From assembly GCA_005777185.1 (NCBI GenBank), contig SXNL01000118.1, positions 1-48,667 of the forward strand: 48,667 bases of DNA, read 5' to 3'. The DNA comes from Myxococcales bacterium (GTDB taxonomy: Bacteria; Myxococcota_A; Polyangia; Polyangiales; Polyangiaceae). Each line of letters begins with the position of its first letter. Positions within the stretch are counted from its first letter, which is position 1. A program made the translations under genes and the position numbers. Below are positions 7,945-15,218 of the stretch, piece after piece. The notes beneath the pieces were generated by a model. It searched no databases and was not told where the DNA came from. It saw nothing but the letters and a program-made list of their open reading frames with translations.

Positions 7945-8708
7945 GTGTGGCCTCCGTCTCTCCGTTGCAGAAGCACGTTCCGCTCCATCTCGGCGACGCG
8001 CAGCGACGCCTCGCCGATGCGATCGTGGAAGTCCACCACGCTCGAGGCTTCCCGGACGACGTCGTCGCCGTCGAGCGAGTCGAACACGCCGAGGGCGCGG
8101 AACGGCGCCGCCAGGGCCCGCACCGCGGTGGCGACGTGTCCCCGGAGCCCCCGCCCATCGTCGGCCGCCTCGCCGAGCAGCTCACGCGAGATGCTCCCGA
8201 TCGCCTTCGTGTACTCGGTCTCGGACCCGGTGAAGTAGCCGTGGGTCTTGAGCTCGTGGACGAACCCGCGCGCGTCGCCCTCCGCGGCGCGCTCGAGCGC
8301 GGCGGGGAACCGTCGCTGGAGGACGTCGAGGTAGTCCCGCGCCCCCTCCTGCGCCGACAGGTAGGCGCGGAAGTGATCCTTGATCTCCACCCGCGTCGCG
8401 TCGTGGCCCTCGAAGGTGCGATAGGCGGTGGTGAGGCCGCTCGGGCCGGTGCCCTTGATGCCCCCGAAGTTGAAGTTCATCATCGCGGAGCCGCGGCCCG
8501 TCTCCATCGCCCACTGGCTGGTGAGCACGGCGAGCGTGCGATCGTTGGGCTCGCGGCCGAACTTCTGGCGCCAGGCGGCCGCGAGCGTGCTCCGGGCCTC
8601 CGGCAGATCGAGGCGCGTGTGCCGGGGCGCGACCTCGCGCGGCCCCGCGGGAAGAAGGGGATCCGCCGCCGCGGGGGAGGACAGGGGTGCGTGAGCGGGG
8701 CGGATCAC
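7941..8708 (-). CDS. FlgJ-type glucosaminidase/muramidase domain protein
   Basis: This encodes 255 residues, GTG start with GAGG four nucleotides upstream. After a Pro/Ala-rich leader of about 35 residues there is a GH73-like peptidoglycan hydrolase domain: LTSQWAMETGRG with the likely catalytic Glu69, then FNFGGIKG, the usual N-x-F-G-I-K-type motif. A second segment with YRTFEGH and YLDVLQRRFP matches the rest of that family. Enzymes of this type cut glycan strands in the periplasm so the flagellar rod can cross the wall. There is no rod-cap domain, unlike enterobacterial FlgJ. It overlaps pseB by 4 bp (GTGA), so translation is coupled. The C-terminal 70 residues have no recognised domain. 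Confidence 0.75.
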   Translation of the reverse strand: MIRPAHAPLSSPAAADPLLPAGPREVAPRHTRLDLPEARSTLAAAWRQKFGREPNDRTLAVLTSQWAMETGRGSAMMNFNFGGIKGTGPSGLTTAYRTFEGHDATRVEIKDHFRAYLSAQEGARDYLDVLQRRFPAALERAAEGDARGFVHELKTHGYFTGSETEYTKAIGSISRELLGEAADDGRGLRGHVATAVRALAAPFRALGVFDSLDGDDVVREASSVVDFHDRIGEASLRVAEMERNVLLQRRDGGHT

Positions 8709-8726
8709 ACCGCCTCGTAGAGCAAC

Positions 8727-8802
8727 GCCCGTGCCCGTGCCCGTGCCGTGCCCGTGCCCGTGCCGCGGTCCTCCGACCGCCCGACCGCCGACCGCCGACC
8801 GC
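8727..8802. repeat. Two adjacent simple-sequence repeat tracts in an intergenic region
   Basis: Positions 8727-8761 hold five GCCCGT units interrupted by one 5-nt unit (GCCGT at 8745-8749). Positions 8773-8802 hold two CCGACCGC units followed by two CGACCGC units. They lie between the divergent genes at 8708 and 8866, so copy-number change would alter promoter spacing for either gene or the N-terminus of an extended reading frame. Confidence 0.85.
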
Positions 8803-8865
8803 CGTCATCTTGACGCTCCTCCCGTCAGGGCTCAAGCTCTGGCCGGCCCTGCCGTTCTCGGAATC

Positions 8866-9882
8866 GTGGGAACCCCGGCGCTCGATCCGCGCGCGTCTTC
8901 TCCGCGGCGGTTGCTCCGGCGGGAGGGGCGGTGGGAGCTCGAGGTGGAGCGCCTCGTCCCGCTGGACCGGGCGGTGCTCCGCCCCGAGATCGCCGTCGTG
9001 GCGGGCGAGGAGCGGATCCTCGCGCACCTGGAGGCGCCGGGCACCCGCGCGCTGGCACACGCGGCGAGCCACCTCATGCGGACGTCGGGGCAGAGCACCG
9101 AGGACCGAGCCTTCGAGCCCGCCAGCTCCGGGTGGGTCGCGACAGGGCTCTCCGCGACGGGGGCCACCGCGTCGGAGGTCGCCGTGCCGGAGATCCACGC
9201 GCTCCTCGCCTCCGCGCGACGCAAGATGTCGAGGGAGATCGCGCGGCTCGCGGACGCTCACGCCGCGGTCCTCCGGCAGGTCGAAGTGCTCTCGCACCGC
9301 GTGAGGGAGCTGGAAGCCCAAGGCGCGCGCTCCGGCGGTCCTCTCCCCGTCACGCCACCGCCAGCCCCGCGTGCGAGCCCCGTCGACGCCAAGGAGGCCG
9401 TCCCGCCCGGGGCCGGCGCGCTGCGTCTCCCCGACGTCGCAGCGCTCGCTGGGGCCCTCGAGGCGGCTCTCCAGCGTGGCATCACCGTGCGGGCCACGGC
9501 CGTGGATCGCGTGCCGTCGACCGAAGATCTCACCTCCTTCCACGGCTCGACCCTCCTCGACGACGACGGCGAGGTCCTCGGCCTCGTCCTCGGCGATCCA
9601 CGCACGGTCGTGCTCCTCGGCGGCGCGATCATGGGCTTCGACGAGGCACGGTTGCAGGAGGAGCTCGTCGCCGACGTGTTGTCCGAGGAGGTCGTGGCGT
9701 GCGCGTCCGAGGTCTTCGCGTCCGTGGCCACGGCCATCGATGGCGTCCCGGGCAACGTCCACGTGCGCGCGGGTTTCCTCGAGCCGCTCGCCCCCGGGGC
9801 GCACCCCTGGACCGCCTCTCCCGCCTCGCGCCTGGATGTGGAGGACAGCCGCGGCGCCCGACTCGTGCTCCTCGCGCGCTGA
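8866..9882 (+). CDS. Uncharacterised protein with central coiled coil
   Basis: The 338-residue product is not recognised. Residues about 105-150 are a charged helical or coiled-coil region (SARRKMSREIARLADAH and following), then a Pro-rich linker, then an alpha/beta domain from about residue 180 (LPDVAALAGALEAALQRG, LLDDDGEVLGLVLGDPRTVVLLGG, DVLSEEVVACASEVFAS). The last part recalls CheX/FliN-associated proteins in size and arrangement only; no signature residues confirm this. The frame is open to 8731, but that extension would translate simple-sequence repeats, so GTG 8866 with GGA upstream is preferred. It is divergent from the flagellar block. Confidence 0.55.
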   Translation: MGTPALDPRASSPRRLLRREGRWELEVERLVPLDRAVLRPEIAVVAGEERILAHLEAPGTRALAHAASHLMRTSGQSTEDRAFEPASSGWVATGLSATGATASEVAVPEIHALLASARRKMSREIARLADAHAAVLRQVEVLSHRVRELEAQGARSGGPLPVTPPPAPRASPVDAKEAVPPGAGALRLPDVAALAGALEAALQRGITVRATAVDRVPSTEDLTSFHGSTLLDDDGEVLGLVLGDPRTVVLLGGAIMGFDEARLQEELVADVLSEEVVACASEVFASVATAIDGVPGNVHVRAGFLEPLAPGAHPWTASPASRLDVEDSRGARLVLLAR

Positions 9883-9889
9883 CTCGGTG

Positions 9890-9895
9890 TACGTT
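9890..9895 (+). promoter_or_regulatory. Candidate -10 box (leaderless) for DUF350 gene
   Basis: TACGTT ends 6 nt before the ATG at 9902, the spacing expected if transcription starts at the start codon. No clear -35 box is seen. Confidence 0.3.
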
Positions 9896-9901
9896 GGGCG
9901 G

Positions 9902-10129
9902 ATGCCGGAGCTCGCCTTCATCAAGTCCACCCTCGTCTCACAGGCCATCCACCTCTTCTTCGCGTTCGTCGCGCTCGTCCTGGGGGCCGTCGCCATCAAG
10001 GTGATCGATCGCTTCCTGCTGAAGAAGATCGACCTCGAGGAGGAGATCGCGCGCGGCAACCTCGCGGCCGCGGTCCTCGCCGGTGCGCTGTGGATCGCGC
10101 TCGCGATGATCTTGTCGCGGGCGGGCTGA
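9902..10129 (+). CDS. Small membrane protein, DUF350-like
   Basis: This encodes 75 residues with two hydrophobic helices (about 12-34 and 53-72) joined by the polar stretch DRFLLKKIDLEEEIARGNL and followed by AAAVLAGALWIALAMIL. This helix-charged loop-NxAAA-helix pattern is the DUF350 family, inner-membrane proteins of unknown function often found near phospholipid or stress genes. It begins 19 bp after the preceding gene and may be co-transcribed. Its stop codon abuts the stop of the convergent metallopeptidase gene; the two together form TGATCA at 10127-10132. Confidence 0.7.
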   Translation: MPELAFIKSTLVSQAIHLFFAFVALVLGAVAIKVIDRFLLKKIDLEEEIARGNLAAAVLAGALWIALAMILSRAG

Positions 10130-11353
10130 TCACCTGTCCTGGATCGAGTACGGTCGCGCGGGCGGCGTCGGGCGCCACCCGATCGCGTACGCCGTGGCGT
10201 CGCCGACCCGCGCCTGCCGGAGCCCCGTGCAGTACTCGCCCATGATGTCGTGCACGTCGTCGGAGCCCACGGTGCGGAGCCGGTACAGATCGTAGGCGCC
10301 GAACAGGTGCAGCGCCTCGTGGGAGACGGTCACCGCGAGCTGGGCGAGCTGGTCGCGCTGGGGGAAGAGGATGGCGATCTCGGGATCGCCTGGCGGGTCG
10401 TTGCGCGAGGCGTACCACGCGAAGTCGCGCGCGAGCGTGCCCGTGGGGAGGTAGACCAGGAACGCCACCGCGTCGTAGCCCTTCGCCTTGTAGGACGCGA
10501 CGACGCTCTCGAGGCTGAAGCCGACCGCGCCCTCGATCGCCGAACGCGCGCGCGTCCGCAGGAGCCGCTGCGTGTACACGTCCAGGCTCTTGTGGCTGTC
10601 CGTCACGAGCGCGGGCATGTCGAGCGGCGCGTTGGGGAGCGACCACGGGATCATCTCCACCGTGACGTCGCCGATCGACCTCGCCGCCGCCTGTTGCTGG
10701 TAGAACGTGTGCGCGACGACGGCGGCCTCGTCGATGCGCGTGTCGAGCGACGACGGCCACGAGGATCGACCGCCGCCGACGCGCAGGTGGAGGATCGCCA
10801 CGCGGCCCCGGAGGTGCGGCGCCGATCCCCGCTCGCGCCGCGCCTCGAACACGCTGCCGTAACGCTCCGAGCTCGTCTCCATGCACGTCCCCGTCGTGCG
10901 CACGTTCCGTGCGGCGGAGCTCTCCTGGACGCCGAGATCCCTCTGAGGCACGGGCGCCGTGGTCGTGATGCCCGGCGTGAAGGGTACGGTGGTGGGCTTG
11001 CTGTCGTCGTACACCATCGGCCCGTCGTCGACGCCGGGGCGAGGCGGCCGGTCGTCCCCCTCCGACGCCGCGAAGAGGACCACGAGCACGATCGGCACCG
11101 CGACCATCGCCCCGAGCACACCCATCACGACGAGCACGGCGATCAAGCAGCCGGACCCGCCCGAGGACCTCCTCGGCACCTGGCGGTACGGCCCGGGCGC
11201 GGCCCACGCGGGCCCCACGTAGCGGGGATCGGGCGCGTACGGGTAGGCGGGCGTCCCCCACTGGGGCGGGGCTTGCTGGACGCCCCGTGGGTAATACCAC
11301 CCCTGCCCGTAGGGCCCCCCGTAGTAACCTGGATGGCCCGGCGGTTGCGCCAT
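10130..11353 (-). CDS. Membrane-anchored zinc metallopeptidase-like protein
   Basis: This encodes 407 residues. Residues 1-60 are Pro/Tyr/Gly-rich, residues about 69-95 form one transmembrane helix, and the remainder should be outside the cytoplasm. The motif HEALHLFGAYD (345-355) fits HExxHxxGxxD, a metzincin-type zinc site, with Glu346 as the likely general base and an Asp as third ligand. A Met further on (HDIMGEYC) could be the Met-turn. The substrate is unknown. The N-terminal low-complexity stretch resembles cytosolic interaction tails of myxobacterial membrane proteins. The gene is convergent with the DUF350 gene at zero distance. Confidence 0.65.
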   Translation of the reverse strand: MAQPPGHPGYYGGPYGQGWYYPRGVQQAPPQWGTPAYPYAPDPRYVGPAWAAPGPYRQVPRRSSGGSGCLIAVLVVMGVLGAMVAVPIVLVVLFAASEGDDRPPRPGVDDGPMVYDDSKPTTVPFTPGITTTAPVPQRDLGVQESSAARNVRTTGTCMETSSERYGSVFEARRERGSAPHLRGRVAILHLRVGGGRSSWPSSLDTRIDEAAVVAHTFYQQQAAARSIGDVTVEMIPWSLPNAPLDMPALVTDSHKSLDVYTQRLLRTRARSAIEGAVGFSLESVVASYKAKGYDAVAFLVYLPTGTLARDFAWYASRNDPPGDPEIAILFPQRDQLAQLAVTVSHEALHLFGAYDLYRLRTVGSDDVHDIMGEYCTGLRQARVGDATAYAIGWRPTPPARPYSIQDR

Positions 11354-11359
11354 CCCCGG

Positions 11360-11365
11360 AGCGTA
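11360..11365 (-). promoter_or_regulatory. Candidate -10 box (leaderless) for metallopeptidase gene
   Basis: TACGCT on the minus strand ends 6 nt before the ATG at 11353. The same hexamer at the same spacing precedes the Wzz-type gene at 37243. Confidence 0.35.
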
Positions 11366-11417
11366 TCCCTCATCCTGGAGAAAGCTCCATCCTTACCGTT
11401 CACGCTGGAACCTGCCC

Positions 11418-11987
11418 ATGACACGCGCTCGCCTGCTCGCAGCCGCCCTCGCGGTCGCCCTCGCCCTGACCTCCGGCGCTCTCGTGGTCGCCACCGTTTC
11501 TGCGTGCGCTTCGCGGGAGGATCCACCCGGCGCCGTCGACGCGGGGAGCGCTTCGATGAGGATCAACGAGGTTTCCGGCGCGGGCGCGGGTTTCGTGGAG
11601 ATCTACAACGCAGGGCTGATCGTGTTCGACGTCGGAGGCTGGAAGGTCGCTGCATCCCACACCGACGGCGGTGCGCCCAACGATCGCTTCACCCTGCCGC
11701 AGGGCACGAGGATCCCGCCGGGCGGGTTCCTCGTCGTGATGGGTTCCCTCGAGGCCGGTGTCACGTGCACGGTGCCGCAGGGCGTGCCTTGCTTCCTCGG
11801 CGAGTTCTCGATCTCGAACGCCAACGGCGAGACGATGTACCTCTTGACCCCGGCGGGCAAGGTCGCGGACAGCGCGCAGTATCCAGCGGGCAAGATAGGC
11901 AAGGCGCGCAGCTGGGGGCGGCTGCCCGACGGGACGGGCGCATTCGAGAACCTGACGCCGACGGTGGGCGAGAAGAACGCGCCCTGA
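11418..11987 (+). CDS. Secreted lamin-tail-domain lipoprotein
   Basis: This encodes 189 residues with a signal peptide and probable lipobox VSAC near residue 30. Residues about 47-165 match a lamin-tail (LTD) fold: INEVSGAGAGFVEIYNAG, then FDVGGWKV, then LPQGTRIPPGGFLVV, the usual order of beta strands. In bacteria LTD domains occur on secreted or surface proteins and often accompany nucleases or phosphatases; here it is alone, so it is more likely a binding module. It ends 3 bp before the hydrolase gene, suggesting one transcript. Confidence 0.75.
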   Translation: MTRARLLAAALAVALALTSGALVVATVSACASREDPPGAVDAGSASMRINEVSGAGAGFVEIYNAGLIVFDVGGWKVAASHTDGGAPNDRFTLPQGTRIPPGGFLVVMGSLEAGVTCTVPQGVPCFLGEFSISNANGETMYLLTPAGKVADSAQYPAGKIGKARSWGRLPDGTGAFENLTPTVGEKNAP

Positions 11988-11990
11988 GCC

Positions 11991-12722
11991 ATGATCGCCG
12001 CCGGTGTGGAGACGGGCTTCACCGTGGACGTCGGAGCCCTCGGAACGGTGCCGGCCACCGCGTACGCCGCCGCCGACCCGACGGGCATCACGTTCCTGTT
12101 CGCCCCCGGCGCGGGAGCGCCCCGGACCCACCCGTTCATGGTCGGGATGTCGCGCCTGCTCGCGGCGCGGGGCGTCGACGTCGTCACCTTCGATTTCCTC
12201 TACGCGACCGCCGGTCGGAGGATGCCCGACCCCGCCGGCAAGCTCGAGGCGGCCTACAGCGCGATGATCGGCGCCGTCCGCGCGCGCTCTCCCCTCGACG
12301 CCCTCTTCGTGGGCGGCAAGTCCATGGGGGGGCGCATCGCCTCGCAGGTCGTGGCCGCGATGTCGACGCCCACCTCGGCGATCCGTGGCCTGATCTTCCT
12401 CGGCTACCCGCTCTCGCCGCCCGGAAAGGCCACGTCGACGCCCAAGGGCCGCCCGCCGCGGGCGGTGCCGGAGCGCTTCCGGCACCTCCTCGGCCTCTCG
12501 CTACCCATGTTCTTCGCGCAGGGCGAGCGCGATCCCTTCGGTGGCGAGCGGGAACTCGCGCCCCTCGTGGCACGCCTCCGCATGCGGAGCGTCCTGCACG
12601 TCGTCGAGCACGGCGACCACTCCCTCCACGTGCCGAGGCGCTTCGGCGTGGACGCGGAGATCCACGCGGCGGTCGCCGACGCGATCGTTGCGTTCTGCAA
12701 CAAGGCGGGCCGGAGGCGATGA
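11991..12722 (+). CDS. Alpha/beta hydrolase, KANL3/Tex30 family
   Basis: This encodes 243 residues, cytoplasmic. The fold is visible in order: strand with FLFAPGAGAPRTHPFM (oxyanion region), nucleophile elbow GGKSMGGR with Ser111, acid region QGERDPFGG, and HGDHSLHVP with the likely catalytic His. These are hallmarks of the KANL3/Tex30-like (dienelactone-hydrolase related) group, whose substrates are not known. It lies 3 bp after the lamin-tail gene, so probably a shared transcript although the two proteins would be in different compartments. Confidence 0.8.
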   Translation: MIAAGVETGFTVDVGALGTVPATAYAAADPTGITFLFAPGAGAPRTHPFMVGMSRLLAARGVDVVTFDFLYATAGRRMPDPAGKLEAAYSAMIGAVRARSPLDALFVGGKSMGGRIASQVVAAMSTPTSAIRGLIFLGYPLSPPGKATSTPKGRPPRAVPERFRHLLGLSLPMFFAQGERDPFGGERELAPLVARLRMRSVLHVVEHGDHSLHVPRRFGVDAEIHAAVADAIVAFCNKAGRRR

Positions 12723-12749
12723 GCGCGTGCGTGCAGGCGCGCGCGCCCG

Positions 12750-12755
12750 TATCCT
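12750..12755 (+). promoter_or_regulatory. Candidate -10 box (leaderless) for YkgJ-type gene
   Basis: TATCCT ends 6 nt before the GTG at 12762. No convincing -35 box is seen. Confidence 0.3.
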
Positions 12756-12761
12756 CTTCCC

Positions 12762-13661
12762 GTGAGCGACGGCCCCGACTTCGACGTCCGCGATCCCACC
12801 TACCGGCCGCTCCTCGGAGCGCAGGCCGTGACGACCTTCGAGCGCCTCGAGGAGCGCACCGCCTCCGCGCTCTTCGAGATGCTCGAGGACGCCCGCGGCG
12901 GCTCGGACGAGATGGCGGACGCCCTCCCCGGCATCGTGGATCCGAAGCGGCGCCTCCCCGTGTGCCAGAAGGGCTGCTCGTACTGCTGCCACGCGACCGT
13001 GCTCGCGTCGGCGCCCGAGATCCTCGCCATCGCGGCGCAGGTGAGGACCCTCCCCGCGGCCCGCCGCGAGGACGTCGAGCTCCGGATCCACGAGGGCTAC
13101 GCGCGCAGCTCGGCGCGCACCGAGTCCGAGCGTACCGCAGCCGCCGATCCATGCCCGCTCCTCGATCCCGACGACGGCTCGTGCGCCGCCCACGAGGTAC
13201 GCCCCTTCGCGTGCCGCGCCTACCACTCGCTCGACGTCGCGCCATGCAAGCGCGCCTTCGAGGCGAGATCGCCGAACCCGGTGCTCCCGATCGACGTGAT
13301 CGCCTTCCGTGTCCCCCACGCCACGTCCTTCGGCGTCATGGCGGGCGTCCGCGCGCGTGGGCTCGCGCCGGGGCCGTTCGAGCTCGTCCGTGGCCTCCAC
13401 GAGGCGCTGTCCGGCGCGGACCCGACGGCCGCCTGGCTCGCGAACGAGCCCGTCTTCACGGACGATCCGGCGTCGCGCGACGTGGTGTTGCCGACACGCT
13501 CCACGCTCGACACCCTCGCTCACGACGTGCTCCACGGAGGCTTCGCGGAGCTCGACGCCGGCGCCGCGTCCGACGCCCCGCTCGCCCCCACCACCGCAGA
13601 CGACCGGCGGCGCGCACGGAACCAACGGAAGAAGCAGAAGAAGCAGGCCCGCGGGCGCTGA
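12762..13661 (+). CDS. YkgJ-family cysteine cluster protein
   Basis: This encodes 299 residues. The Cys cluster is in two parts: CQKGCSYCCH near residues 68-77 and CPLLDPDDGSCAAHEVRPFACRAYHS near 131-156, which is the order seen in the YkgJ (UPF0153) zinc- or iron-chelating family. The biochemical role is unsettled; a metal site is expected. The C-terminus is a basic tail (RRARNQRKKQKKQARGR), which may contact RNA or DNA. The GTG start is supported by the nearby TATCCT box and the lack of other starts before the conserved part. Confidence 0.85.
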   Translation: MSDGPDFDVRDPTYRPLLGAQAVTTFERLEERTASALFEMLEDARGGSDEMADALPGIVDPKRRLPVCQKGCSYCCHATVLASAPEILAIAAQVRTLPAARREDVELRIHEGYARSSARTESERTAAADPCPLLDPDDGSCAAHEVRPFACRAYHSLDVAPCKRAFEARSPNPVLPIDVIAFRVPHATSFGVMAGVRARGLAPGPFELVRGLHEALSGADPTAAWLANEPVFTDDPASRDVVLPTRSTLDTLAHDVLHGGFAELDAGAASDAPLAPTTADDRRRARNQRKKQKKQARGR

Positions 13662-13687
13662 GCCCATGGAGCCGCGGCCGCGCGTGT

Positions 13688-13693
13688 TACAGT
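13688..13693 (+). promoter_or_regulatory. Candidate -10 box for Cys-rich lipoprotein gene
   Basis: TACAGT ends 9 nt before the ATG at 13703, leaving little or no leader. Confidence 0.3.
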
Positions 13694-13702
13694 GACCTCC
13701 CG

Positions 13703-14392
13703 ATGCGCGTCGATCGCGAGGCTTTCCTGACGCTCACGGTCACGATCTGGGGCGCGTCGTGCGCCACCACGCCGGCCGCCACGACGCCCGTCACCATCGT
13801 CGAGATCCCCCCGCAGCCGGCGCAGCCGAAGAAGGTCGAGGTCGCGGCGCCCCCGAAGAAGCAGACGCCGGCCGCCATCGTCGAGGGTGGCGACGACGAC
13901 ACGACGCTCACGGCGACTGCCGAGGGTGACGACGACGACTCCGGAGGCTGCGGGTTCGTCCTGCCGGCCACCGTCGTGCGATCGTCCGGCGCGTGCAACG
14001 ACGCGGTCGGCACGCCCGCTTCGTGCGCGTCGATACAGCGGTGCAAGGACGGCGACTTCCCCTTCACACGCGAGAAGTGCGAGGCCTACCGGAAGCTCTT
14101 CAAGCCCAAGGTCGCCGAGCGCGCGATCGCGTGCATCCTCAAGCTGACGCGCGAGAGCGTCTGCGACGCATGCAACACGTACCGCTGCGGTGACTCCGCG
14201 CTCAAGGGCTCCTGCCCCGATCCCTCGGTCGACGCCACGTGCGACCAGATCGCACGCACGTGCAGGAGCGTGACGCGGTCGGACTGCGCGCTCTACCTGT
14301 CCGGCATGAACGTCGAGGGGCGCAAGAAGATGGCGAGCTGTCTCGCGCGGAGCTGCTCCTTCGGCATCTACTCGTGCTCGGAGGGCCTCTGA
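13703..14392 (+). CDS. Cysteine-rich secreted lipoprotein
   Basis: This encodes 229 residues. A short hydrophobic N-terminus ends in GASC (residues 17-20), a plausible lipobox. A Pro/Lys-rich and Asp-rich linker follows to about residue 80. The rest has about 16 Cys residues, including CDACNTYRC and CSFGIYSC, and is probably disulfide-bonded in the periplasm or on the surface. No known domain was recognised. The frame is open far upstream, but codon context and the signal peptide place the start here. It ends one base before the SDR gene. Confidence 0.65.
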   Translation: MRVDREAFLTLTVTIWGASCATTPAATTPVTIVEIPPQPAQPKKVEVAAPPKKQTPAAIVEGGDDDTTLTATAEGDDDDSGGCGFVLPATVVRSSGACNDAVGTPASCASIQRCKDGDFPFTREKCEAYRKLFKPKVAERAIACILKLTRESVCDACNTYRCGDSALKGSCPDPSVDATCDQIARTCRSVTRSDCALYLSGMNVEGRKKMASCLARSCSFGIYSCSEGL

Positions 14393-14393
14393 C

Positions 14394-15218
14394 GTGGCGG
14401 ACCGCGGCATCGACGGCGGCGTCGTGGTCGTCACCGGCGCGTCGTCGGGGATCGGGCGCGAGATCGCGCGCCTGATCGGGCCCCGGGCGCGCCGACTGGT
14501 CCTCGTCGCGCGCCGCGCCGGGCGCCTGGCGGAGCTCGAGGAGGAGCTGAAGAAGAGGAACGGGAAGCTCGAGGTGGACGTCCTCCTCGCGGACCTCTCC
14601 AGGCGCGACGAGGTGACGCGCCTCATCGAGGAAATCCGCCAGAAGGTCGGCGACGTGGACGTGCTCGTGAACAACGCGGGCGTCGGCGACATGGGCCTCT
14701 TCGAGCGGGCCTCCGAGGAGAAGCTGCTCTCGATGCTCGACCTCAACATGACGTCGCTCATGCTCCTCTCGCGCGCGTTCCTGCCCGGGATGATCGCCCG
14801 CCGGAAGGGGGGCATCCTCAACGTCAGCTCGGGCTTCGGCCTGGCCGTCCTGCCCGGCTTCGCGGCGTACGCGGCGACGAAACACTTCGTGACGGCCCTC
14901 ACGGAGGCCCTCCGGAGCGAGGTCCGCGGCACGGGCGTCACGATCTCCCAGATCTGCCCCGGCCCGGTCGCGACCGAGTTCGAGGAGAACATCGGCAACT
15001 TCACCGACCAGCACGCGCCTGGCTTCGTGGAGATCTCGGCCGTGGCGTGCGCGACGGCGGCCGTCTCCGGCTACGATCGGGGGTGCGCCATCGTGTACCC
15101 CGGGCTCGTCTACAAGCTCGTGATGCTGGTCTCTCTCTGGACGCCGCGCGTCATCGTGCGCATGGTCATCTCCGTGGCAGGCACGTTCGTGCGCAAGAAG
15201 CAGCTCGGGACCTCATGA
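14394..15218 (+). CDS. Short-chain dehydrogenase/reductase
   Basis: This encodes 274 residues of the classical SDR family: TGASSGIG cofactor loop (14-21), NNAG (93-96), catalytic Ser at 145/146 in NVSSGFG, and Tyr159-Lys163 in YAATK. The family reduces or oxidises hydroxyl/carbonyl groups with NAD(P)H. The C-terminus has an extra hydrophobic stretch (about 232-262) that may associate with the membrane, as in lipid- or sterol-acting SDRs. The substrate cannot be read from sequence. GTG starts 1 bp after the preceding stop and its own TGA overlaps the ATG of the site-2 protease gene, so a three-gene operon is likely. Confidence 0.88.
   Translation: MADRGIDGGVVVVTGASSGIGREIARLIGPRARRLVLVARRAGRLAELEEELKKRNGKLEVDVLLADLSRRDEVTRLIEEIRQKVGDVDVLVNNAGVGDMGLFERASEEKLLSMLDLNMTSLMLLSRAFLPGMIARRKGGILNVSSGFGLAVLPGFAAYAATKHFVTALTEALRSEVRGTGVTISQICPGPVATEFEENIGNFTDQHAPGFVEISAVACATAAVSGYDRGCAIVYPGLVYKLVMLVSLWTPRVIVRMVISVAGTFVRKKQLGTS

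Noticed and set aside
8727..8802. Possible CRISPR array
   Set aside because: Units are 5-8 nt and contiguous without spacers; these are microsatellites.
8731..8865. N-terminal extension of the gene at 8866 through the repeats
   Set aside because: It would translate as PVPVPCPCPC from the simple repeats, and no ribosome site precedes it; GTG 8866 is more likely, though not proven.
10250..14392. Plus-strand open frame of 1380 codons
   Set aside because: It runs antisense to the metallopeptidase and out of frame through four well-supported genes; only its end (13703-14392) encodes a protein with a signal peptide. The rest is a product of high GC.
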